Source: Diorhabda sublineata
Lineage: Eukaryota; Arthropoda; Insecta; Coleoptera; Chrysomelidae
Assembly (NCBI RefSeq): GCF_026230105.1
Contig: NC_079478.1
Span: 19,731,653-19,795,652, forward strand
DNA length: 64,000 bases
Direction: 5' to 3'
The position numbers were made by a program, and so were the translations under genes. Position 1 is the first letter of the stretch. Every line of letters begins with the position of its first letter. The notes under the pieces were generated by a model that searched no databases, was not told the DNA's origin, and saw only the letters and a program-made list of their open reading frames with translations. Positions 59,301-64,000 of this stretch are shown piece by piece.

Positions 59301-61386
59301 CCTTCAAGGCCTCCCAAACCTCCTCCTGTACCAGCTTTCTTCAGTTGAAGTTGTAACCGTTGAATGGAAGCGACCAAATCTCCATATCCTGAAACAGTAC
59401 AATTTAAATCAAATGGTTAATACATTCAATTGGATGCAATCATAAACCAAAAGAGATGTTGACCAAACTTTATTTCGAAAATATTAAAAACCTTCAAGAT
59501 ATTATAATAAAACGAATTTAGTTTTGCGGGAAACATTTTTTCATATTAAAAACAATAGTGCAATCTATAGAATAAGTTCGATCATTAATATTATTAGAAA
59601 AAAAAATAAGGAATTTGAAGTGAAAAAGAATGGCTACACTAGATATGTGAATTGTTTAAATCATATACGAGGGTTGCTACTTAAGTTTTGAGATATGACG
59701 ACACTGATATGTTAATATGTCAAATCAGTCATAATAAAGTTTGATATTTTTAATGGTGAACATAATCAGAACGTAATAATTGTTTTTACCAGTTATCAAT
59801 GATTTATCCAATCACACGGATTTTATATTAAAGATGCAATAAGCTACTTTTATGTTGACATGTTGAAAAAAGTATAATTACCCCAAACCTTAGTAAACTA
59901 TCAATTACGGTATTCATGAGATCTAATTATAGACAGCGGGTATTTACCCACTGGTTTTCCAGATAGAAATATTCCTATCATAGGACTACAGCTCGATTAA
60001 CTCAATCAATTTCCGAACAACGATGAATGTGATCTTGATCAGTTTCCGAACATTAACGAGTTAACCCAACCATAGTTTCCAAAAAAGTCATTTTGTGTGT
60101 GCTATTTGAGTTGTTTACAGCTACTTGAAACATTCATATTGGTCAAAAAAATAGTTTATTAAATTTCTTGTTTAAATTGTGAGCCTAAGCGATCACTTAC
60201 CAATCGAATAACCTCTCAAAACAAGCATAGCAAATTATACCCTGACGCATGCTCGTTGGCCAAACACATTTCTAATGAAGATCATTCCATGGATTATAAA
60301 TCTGACAATGTTTTTGCAAATGAAAATAACTACAGAAAACGCATGCTCTTGGAAAATTGGTCAAAATGATCATTGTATTTATAATAAAAACTGGTATATC
60401 CATTTTTTAGATTTTTAAAAAACAGATTAAAAACTCGTAATAACTAACATAACTTTCAATTGGATGGATTTCAATTTTAAACAAAAAAAAAACAATTGAA
60501 TAGCAACCAAATCATTAAACTTCATATTTATGTCTTATTGCCATTGTTGTTTTTGAAAGTAATGGTTTTAAAATTTTATGAGATATGTATTTCATCACCT
60601 CTATTCTCGAGAATATTTTTGAGAGAGAAAACCTTTCAAACTCATATTTGCCAAGGAAAAAATTGGAGGTTATACTTGTCCCTACAAGGAGTTTGAATTA
60701 TTTTCAAAAAATGTTAATTCATAGTTAAAATTTTACATTCATTGTATTTATAAAAAAACTGATATGTCCATTTTTTAGATTCTGAAAAAACAGATTAAAA
60801 ACTCTTAACGATATAACCTATCAAAAATCATCATTCGTATCTAACAACTAACATAACTTTGATTTGGATGGATTTCAATTTCAAACAAAAAAAAACAATT
60901 GAATAGCAATCAAATAATTAAACTTCATATTTATGTCTTATTGCCATTTTGATGGTTGTTTTTTGAAAGTAATGGTTTTAAAATATTATGAAAAATGTAT
61001 TTTATCACCTCAATTCTCTAGAATGTCTTTGAAAAAGAAAATATTTCAAACTCATATTTACCAATGAAAAAATTGGAGGTTATACTTGTCCTTAGAAGGA
61101 GTTCAAATGATTTTCAAAAATTCGCATTCACCCCTTATATTCGACTTTATTTTAACATTATCGTAAATGACAACATACCATATTGAGTATGAACCAGTTC
61201 TTTCTCAGTTGCCGGTGTGTCCGATCTGGATGAATCCTGACCTTCATCTTCGAATGCATCATTGAAAGCTCCCTGCGGTTCACTCTCTAGAGCCTGAAGC
61301 TTACGTGAACCACGTAAGGATCTATTAAGGAATTCATTTTGAGCAGCTAGACGATCTTCCTCTTCTCTGCGTTTTCGAATTTGTTC
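44127..61386 (-). CDS. sdt: Stardust / PALS1 MAGUK scaffold, 3' eight coding exons
   Basis: A membrane-associated guanylate-kinase scaffold. In insects Stardust binds the Crumbs cytoplasmic tail, PATJ and Lin-7 at the apical membrane and sets epithelial polarity. The coding parts, from 5' to 3', are 61386-61179, 59388-59101, 56800-56585, 55701-55512, 55184-55006, 49898-49551, 47635-47322 and 44309-44127. Together they give 1926 nt with no frame break: 641 residues plus TAA. Approximate residues: PALS1-type N-terminal region 1-70, L27 75-165, PDZ 212-293, SH3 303-365, basic HOOK 385-405, guanylate-kinase-like 440-635. The Walker loop is GPPNIGRHE and lacks the GKS/T lysine, as in kinase-dead MAGUKs. 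Agreement with vertebrate PALS1 (from memory) in the PDZ-SH3 stretch (GGAADKSGLLHEGDE, CRELGIGFQKGD) favours sdt over the paralog varicose. Upstream exons lie beyond 64000. Confidence 0.95.
44620..45170 (+). pseudogene. Mariner (SETMAR-like family), internally deleted, in an sdt intron
   Basis: The 117-codon ORF at 44725-45078 reads as a mariner N-terminus: VIRFLQAEDDSAAEKHRRMS, VYGENFMSDGVVPELCRKF, GRNDVHDERNQGRK, EFPEVSRSVLYSIVDERLGY. After its stop, KGFEKFVQRYDKCLN at about 45080-45120 is the extreme C-terminus of the same protein. The whole catalytic domain has been deleted between them. It sits in the last sdt intron, antisense to the gene. Confidence 0.88.
45171..47321. other. Remainder of the last sdt intron
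   Basis: AT-rich. The overlapping ORFs at 45821-46102 on both strands show no similarity. Around 45950-46400 there are several GCGAAA / TTTCGCGGCC segments in both orientations (45949-45968, 46318-46330, 46374-46383), probably an unclassified inverted repeat. Confidence 0.4.
47322..47635 (-). CDS. sdt: sdt exon g: guanylate-kinase-like core
   Basis: 314 nt, ending in phase 0. It encodes HTSRARKENEVDGQDYHFIT, FVEHGEYEKSYYGTSLDAIR, VVNSGKICVLNLHPQSLKIL and LKPYVVFVAPPSLEKLRQKK. Residues of the GMP-binding lobe (RARKENEVDGxDYHF, EYxxxxYGTS) are kept, as in other MAGUKs, while the ATP site is lost. The acceptor is TTCAAG and the donor GTGAGAAT. Confidence 0.96.
47860..48390 (+). pseudogene. LINE RNase H and zinc-knuckle remnant in an sdt intron
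   Basis: The plus strand gives DGSKTADGTGIRVYVPRTKH (first RNase H aspartate), then IGAKGNEIADKLAKALSW (the GNExAD block with the fourth acidic residue), then LTGVLSWQRHFIKYLKTLDI and ACRFCCIEDETSIYILSMCE (CxxC..H/I..C knuckle, with the His replaced). Frameshifts and stops occur at 47998 and 48090-48110. The long minus-strand ORF over 48247-48762 is its antisense shadow. Confidence 0.82.
48900..49490 (+). pseudogene. Tc1-like transposase remnant in an sdt intron
   Basis: The C-terminal half is recognisable on the plus strand: RAERYVDDVLQ (NLTAxRYIDEVL-like), GVRMGRKLSNL (WDxLGRRLxN-like), QRPQSVV, then after a stop AAWNEVPQTNI. These are the spaced blocks that follow the DDE core in Tc1 elements. 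The catalytic FxDD and PDLNPIE blocks are not readable, so the copy is dead. Confidence 0.68.
49551..49898 (-). CDS. sdt: sdt exon f: end of SH3, HOOK, start of guanylate-kinase-like domain
   Basis: 348 nt, phase 1 to phase 1. It begins LVPSLTFQHQRENMRLAAEE (last SH3 strand and helix), then the basic HOOK KTNKRKKKKG, EYDTDEILTYEEVSLYYPR, and RPIVLIGPPNIGRHELRQRL. The ILTYEEV strand is the sixth SH3 strand that clamps SH3 to the kinase-like domain in MAGUKs. The donor is GTAAGTAT. Confidence 0.96.
49899..51319. other. sdt intron, unassigned part
   Basis: It contains a T17-18 homopolymer at about 50968-50985. The paired ORFs 50868-51068 (plus), 50980-51213 (plus) and 50914-51138 (minus) have no recognised similarity. 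Segments near 50500-50560 and 50620-50680 are inverted relatives (TTGTGGCAAAATTA versus TAATTTTGCCACAA). Confidence 0.45.
51320..52980 (+). pseudogene. pogo-type DDE transposase remnant with C-terminal accessory domain
   Basis: PRKYKRVAGSRKYA (51330-51370) opens the DNA-binding domain. WVKAFLSRHKDLSARLASNI (51608-51665) is the end of the CENP-B-like HTH. WxFDExN-like TIYNYDxTNL, FFAPMKKAWRQILCYYKE (52140-52193) and SNLISGFRKCCIVP (52288-52328) are later blocks of the DDE_1 core. A C-terminal domain (52729-52977) reads VGEYCLFLYENDLYLGKMTS and WKWSSKCDEIWY, as in insect pogo proteins with a YxGxV...WKWP...PP module. Stops and frameshifts separate the pieces. It lies in an sdt intron, antisense to the gene. 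Confidence 0.86.
52981..53890. other. Spacer between pogo and mariner debris
   Basis: Contains a hairpin: ACAAGAGTTGTAAGTAACCC (53080-53099) pairs with GGGCTTACAACTCGTGTAAC (53152-53171). The outward parts ATAGTATGTTAC and GTAACGTACTAT also pair. A CCTAA-type run lies at 53763-53788. No coding sequence is recognised. Confidence 0.6.
53763..53788. repeat. Short (CCTAA)n run, imperfect
   Basis: About five CCTAA-type units, one with a T replacing C (CTAATC), in the large sdt intron between pogo and mariner debris. Confidence 0.85.
53990..54965 (+). pseudogene. Mariner family M54, copy 1, in an sdt intron
   Basis: The 171-codon ORF (54080-54595) carries MLNTLGDQCPSYATVKNWTA, the SIEDDERSGRP linker, both HTH motifs (RRIGLKRISKVLNI, SYERVHHIV), and VTTDEIGIHFYDPGTKQQS with the first catalytic Asp (the usual Thr-Trp after DE is Ile-Gly). 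After a frame break, FLQDNAPAHKSHVAMQKIRD (second Asp) and HPPYSPDLTPSDYHLFPHLK (third Asp, 34 residues on, the DD34D spacing) follow. The normal start codon region and the last C-terminal residues (LRGEY-type end) are missing. It is close in sequence to the copy at 62.7 kb. Confidence 0.93.
55006..55184 (-). CDS. sdt: sdt exon e: SH3 domain
   Basis: 179 nt, phase 2 to phase 1. It reads VRAHFDYDPEEDMYIPCREL, GIGFQKGDVLHIISQED, ANWWQAYREGEED and ends TLAG. ALYDY-like FDYDP and the WW pair are SH3 landmarks. The donor GTATCATTTT starts at 55005, only about 30-50 bp from the mariner debris in the following intron. Confidence 0.96.
55185..55511. other. Short sdt intron (SH3 to PDZ exons)
   Basis: A 327-bp intron. 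The plus ORF at 55331-55552 runs through it and into the exon antisense and is not credited. Confidence 0.8.
55512..55701 (-). CDS. sdt: sdt exon d: rest of the PDZ domain
   Basis: 190 nt, phase 1 to phase 2. It encodes RVIRGGAADKSGLLHEGDEI, LEVNGIEMRGKSINAVCDIL and GTLTFLIIPG. This is the core and second helix of the PDZ domain and is very close to vertebrate PALS1. The acceptor is TTATTAG and the donor GTATGTAT. Confidence 0.96.
55702..56584. other. sdt intron inside the PDZ domain, with possible mariner fragment
   Basis: The plus-strand frame at 55984-56196 (IAEVVNTNKEKVRKILHMTK, then NQTSDQKLLRERVCSDFLER) resembles the HTH-to-core linker of mariner-like transposases (IAExVxxSxExVxxILH...KxLTxDQKxxR). 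The evidence stops there, so I call it a probable transposase fragment. Confidence 0.55.
56585..56800 (-). CDS. sdt: sdt exon c: linker and first PDZ strands
   Basis: 216 nt, phase 1 to phase 1. It starts GYEFEALLMAHDGVAS, then a Pro/Ser/Thr-rich linker, then NNIKVIKIEKSTEPLGATVK, the beta-A, carboxylate-loop (PLGA) and beta-B of the PDZ domain. The Crumbs C-terminus docks at this groove in the family. The acceptor is TTCCATAG and the donor GTAAGAAT. Confidence 0.94.
56880..57620 (+). pseudogene. Mariner (TACGAGGG family) in an sdt intron
   Basis: It starts with a degenerate terminal repeat (CTAGTCAAGTTTGAAGAT) and the block TTTTTAATGGTxAACGTACTC shared with 36014-36034. The coding remnant includes LFDEAPS-like DEAPSGDTVFRDFPS, VEPENIDGM, HLAVNKIYSRWIAHNLSIEK, then QHQFKQKRF and FTPEASVDALKSHVLEV. 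Both catalytic regions are largely deleted, and the C-terminal end and right terminus are absent. Confidence 0.83.
57621..59100. other. sdt intron, unassigned part
   Basis: T-rich AT sequence without recognised features. Confidence 0.4.
59101..59388 (-). CDS. sdt: sdt exon b: L27 region
   Basis: 288 nt, phase 1 to phase 1. It encodes SIQRLQLQLKKAG, a Gly-rich linker, IAAIQSLLLSPQFGQALAVH, then a basic RxRTTPRAT stretch and DCLDAISHSQCAYTVELAAL. The LLxxPxFxxAL block is typical of L27 domains, which pair with L27 domains of PATJ and Lin-7. The acceptor is TTTCAG and the donor GTAAAACT. Confidence 0.9.
59664..59790 (+). mobile_element. Mariner (TACGAGGG family), left terminus only
   Basis: TACGAGGGTTGCTACTTAAG followed by TTTTGAGATA (59666-59695), and further on TTTTTAATGGTGAACATAAT and CAGAACGTAATAAT, match the left ends at 35969 and 56890. 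No coding part remains. Confidence 0.85.
60187..60367 (+). pseudogene. Penelope-like GIY-YIG endonuclease fragment in an sdt intron
   Basis: An open stretch of 60 codons without a start reads KRSLTNRITSQNKHSKLYPD, ACSLAKHISNEDHSMDYKSD, then NNYRKRMLLEN. It aligns along its length with the 11.2-kb fragment (KRSLISGITSNKNDSRLYPD, RCSLATHV, NYKKRFFLEQ). Only the middle and end of the endonuclease survive. The YIG box upstream is lost. Confidence 0.8.
60378..61114. repeat. Tandem duplication of about 350 bp in an sdt intron
   Basis: Copy 1 (60378-60708) and copy 2 (60742-61114) share TGTATTTATAA, ATTTTTTAGATT, AACAGATTAAAAACTC, TTGGATGGATTTCAATTTxAA, TTTATGTCTTATTGCCATT, AAGTAATGGTTTTAAAAT, AAAATTGGAGGTTATACTTG. 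Copy 2 holds about 35 extra bases around 60805-60850. Copy 2 ends about 65 bp from an sdt exon donor. Confidence 0.93.
61179..61386 (-). CDS. sdt: sdt exon a: PALS1-type conserved N-terminal region
   Basis: It opens after TTTTAG with a charged coiled-coil-like run (EQIRKRREEEDRLAAQ) and NEFLNRSLRGSRKLQALE, then an acidic stretch FNDAFEDEGQD. The NEFL...SLRxSxKLxALE block is the evolutionarily conserved segment of PALS1/Stardust near its Par6-binding region (established for the family). The donor is GTATGTTG; the exon length of 208 nt gives phase 1. Confidence 0.9.
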
Positions 61387-61839
61387 CTAAAAGTAAATTT
61401 ACTAAATCAATATTTTACAATACAAGGAACATCAGATTATTTTATCACTATTGAAAAGGAAAGAGATACACAATAAACACTGAATCTGCGTTTACTATGG
61501 AGTGTTATCTATTTTATATGAGTCTATGAACTATATTTACAATGAATAACCAAGTTCTGTGAGACCTGTATGAATCGGTTTTATTGAAAGAACAAACCTA
61601 CCGAGAGAATTAAAATGAATAATGTTATCATCAATAACTCAAATTAAGTATGTGATAAATGAATTTATGCAGGATAAAAATCACTAATAATGTAGTGACA
61701 CAGTGCAATAGGTTTCGTCCTGAGATAGGAAGTTCAAATATAAGACGATAACAAATTAATTTAAATATAGAATCGAAGCCAGATAAACCAGGTCGAAGAC
61801 TACAAGTGTCTACTTGGTACATTTAATCTCTTCTTCTTT
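61387..61839. other. sdt intron upstream of exon a
   Basis: No additional sdt exon was recognised from here to the window end, so the preceding exon must lie beyond 64000 or be short and unrecognised. Confidence 0.5.
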
Positions 61840-62600
61840 ATTTTCTTCTCTAGAGCTCCTTATGCCTTTTGGAACGTCGAAATATTGAGTATATTCCCCT
61901 TCCTGTGTTTTCATAGGTCCTCCTTTTCTGCTTTTCTTATATCTTTTTACTTTTGTCAGTTTTCTTATGGCTTTCTAGACTTTGTGGTGTTTCTTTCTTT
62001 CTGTGTCCGTCCCATTTTGAACATCTTCTAATTATTTTGTTTCCTATTAGTTTCTGTTTGATCATCACTAAAATTTTCTCATTTATTATTATTCATTACC
62101 CAAGTTTCACTTCCATATCTTCACGTGGGTATAGTTATCGAGTTGTAGGTACATTAACAGAATAATATATTTGATTTGATTTTTGTACTTTGTTAGCCAT
62201 CTCTATATCTATTTTTTCGTTTTCTGTGAAAACGAGTACCAGATATTCTTCATCTAATTTTTGTCCTTTCATTATAAAATCTTCTCCATGTTCTTTTTTT
62301 ATCTACTACCATCCTTTTGGACTTCTTGATATTCACAATTCTCAAGTCTTCTATTTTCTTATATGTCTACTTTTTCTACCATTTTCTACCTATGCTAATC
62401 CCGTCTATTTTTGCCGGTTCTAGGTTTCTGTAGTTAATTATTGTCTCCAAATTGTAATTCTTTTCTTTTATAGTTTTTAAAGTGCTATCCATTACAAGTA
62501 TAAATAGAAGAGGATTAAGACTATCTTCTTGTTTTATTCCCATCTCCATTTTAAACTCCATCAATTTCTTTCGTCTATTTTTCTAGTTTCCTTATACGAT
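61840..62600 (-). pseudogene. LINE RT remnant (fourth family)
   Basis: On the minus strand GIKQEDSLNPLLFILVMDST (about 62540-62480) is the RT block that is normally GxxQGDxLSPxLF. At about 62115-62090 YGSETWVMNNN is the conserved C-terminal motif. Between them, degraded sequence with KYKN and IxKTKK-like pieces fits the palm and thumb, but YxDD is gone. It belongs to the LINE type with YGSETW and is inactive. Confidence 0.75.
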
Positions 62601-62659
62601 CCCATACCATTTAACAAGAATTTTTGACTATTACACTTAAGAGATTGCAGAATCTTCCG

Positions 62660-63540
62660 AAATACAAAAAAGTAAACCAGAGTTACGCAATAAATTAAAA
62701 GAAAAAAGATGTCCACCGCGAATCGAAAAATTGGAGTATCGAGCCATCAAAAAGTACCTGTATTTAAAAGGGTTAAAAGTTAAGCAGATTTACGAAGATA
62801 TGCTTAATACCCTTGGTGATCAATGTCCTTCTATTGAAGATGATGACCGATCAGGAAGGCCACTTTCTGTGTCAGTCCTCGAAAATATCGATGCAGTTCA
62901 TGACATGATTTTATCAGACCGTCGAATTGGGCTAAAACGGATTGGGAAAAATTGCTGCAAAATGGATCCCCAAATGTTTGAATGTTGATCAAAAGCGTGC
63001 AAGGGTAGAAGCATCGCGTTCGATTTGTGCTCGATTTGAAAACGATGTAGATTTCTTAAATCGAATTGTTATTATGGATGAGACTTGAGTACATTTTTAC
63101 GATCCACAAACAAAGCAACAATCGATGGTTTGGCGACACTCTGGTTCTCCAATACCTAAGAAGTTTCGTGTTTAAAAATCTAATGAAAAAGTTCTTGCTT
63201 CTATTTTTTTGGAATTGTCGTGGAGTAATCATGATTGATTTTTTAGATAAGGGCAGAAGAATAACTATTCGGCATTACTGACCACTCTACGGGAAAAAAT
63301 TAAAGAGAAAAGACGCGAAAAGCTAATCCAAAGGTGTTTTGTTTTTGCAGGACAACCCTGCACACAAATTTCACGTTGCAAAGCAAAAAATTCGTGATTT
63401 AGGGTTTGAATTACTAGAACACCCTTCTTATTCACCAGATTTGGCTCCCCGTTCGACTATCATCTCTTTCCTCAACTTAGAGACGTTGCAGGTTCGCTGT
63501 AATAAATGTATCCAATTAAGAGGAGAATAATAAAATATTT
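62660..63540 (+). pseudogene. Mariner family M54, copy 2
   Basis: The leader GTAAACCAGAGTTACGCAAT matches copy 1 (53997-54016) with one change. An ATG at 62709 opens MSTANRKIGV, but a 1-base shift is needed to enter EYRAIKKYLYLKGLKVKQI and the run YEDMLNTLGDQCPS. A 51-bp deletion removes 17 codons after CPS, and a further deletion removes the second HTH. MDETxVHFYDPQTKQQS keeps the first Asp, FLQDNPAHKFHVAKQKI the second. HPSYSPDLAP is followed by a frameshift, then a deletion to the C-terminal RCNKCIQLRGE. It is dead. Confidence 0.92.
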
Positions 63541-64000
63541 TGACGTAATTTTGTTTGGTTATATAGTAGGTTAAGAATTTTTTAATATATCATTGTATTA
63601 GTTTGCAAACAAAATATTAATAATAGGGGTAGTGGGTACATTAAATCACAAATATTTAGGGTGATGGTAAACTGTGAAAATACCCATTTCTACTTTACAC
63701 ATATCATTAAACATTTCTTCGATAATGCGGTTAGAACTGGACGTTAAAAGCAGCCGCAACGTGATGAAAACATTTGATAGAATTTATATTAATGTTTCAA
63801 AAAATAAGTTATTGAATTATATCTATTACTACCTCTGTATATTCCTAATGGTTATAAAATAAATGAACTCTGCTAATATTACGAAGAGAAAATAACTACT
63901 TTTGTTGTTTACAACAAATAAAAATATGTTTTTAGACAAAACGCGATGGGTACAAACACATTTGCAATTACATATGGTTGAAATTCAATTTAAATGCCTT
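63541..64000. other. AT-rich window end
   Basis: The ORF at 63674-63862 is unrecognised. No sdt exon is evident. Confidence 0.4.

Noticed and set aside
44127..61386. Assignment to varicose (MPP2/6 type)
   Set aside because: The NEFL..SLRGSRKLQALE block, the PDZ sequence and the SH3 CRELGIGFQKGD stretch agree better with PALS1/Stardust.
61387..64000. Further upstream sdt exons
   Set aside because: Looked for in-frame minus-strand segments with splice sites; only transposon remnants were found.
1..64000. tRNA or rRNA genes
   Set aside because: None was recognised by eye. A tRNAscan or Rfam run would be needed to exclude small ones.

Overview
The window is nuclear DNA from an insect. It is very AT-rich, packed with mariner, LINE, Penelope-like, hAT, pogo and Tc1 remnants, and carries several short TTAGG (CCTAA) runs. 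It also holds one clear host gene, the insect ortholog of the MAGUK scaffold Stardust/PALS1 (sdt). The order cannot be fixed from sequence alone. The transposon load and long introns would fit a large-genome beetle, but that is inference.

Host gene: eight coding exons of sdt lie on the minus strand between 44127 and 61386. They join in frame with GT-AG junctions into 641 residues plus a stop codon: an N-terminal PALS1-type conserved region, an L27 region, PDZ, SH3, a basic HOOK segment and a guanylate-kinase-like domain. The 5' end of the gene lies beyond 64000. Every intron of about 1.8 kb or more holds identifiable transposon or repeat debris, most of it on the strand opposite to the gene.

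From 1 to 44 kb there is no recognisable host gene, only a stratified repeat graveyard. LINE family A (AP endonuclease plus a GVPQGSVL-type RT) occurs at 1-330, 3600-5445, 6620-7080, 17225-17575 and 19290-22305. LINE family B (GAA-rich 3' tail) occurs at 29391-30110, 30890-31170 and 36072-36610. A mariner family with a TACGAGGG terminal repeat has fragments at 7.5, 18.8, 22.3, 36-37, 57 and 59.7 kb. There are Penelope-like GIY-YIG endonuclease remnants, a hAT transposase, two small hAT-like MITEs with target duplications, a Mutator-like fragment and a Ty3/gypsy pol fragment. A 1.75-kb minisatellite of 20-bp monomers is arranged in an 8-monomer higher-order repeat.

The most interesting non-standard signals are four. 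(1) A 2.1-kb TA-flanked inverted-repeat element (19835-21953) splits a LINE copy and carries a decayed spliced gene with SWIM/YqaJ-like sequence. (2) Hammerhead-ribozyme-like motifs occur as an inverted pair at 25.6 kb, with decayed relatives at 0.4 and 29.3 kb, in a genome segment that also holds Penelope-like endonuclease remnants. (3) The minisatellite monomers contain repeated TTCnnGAA dyads resembling heat-shock elements. (4) A mariner remnant ends a few tens of bases from an sdt splice donor.
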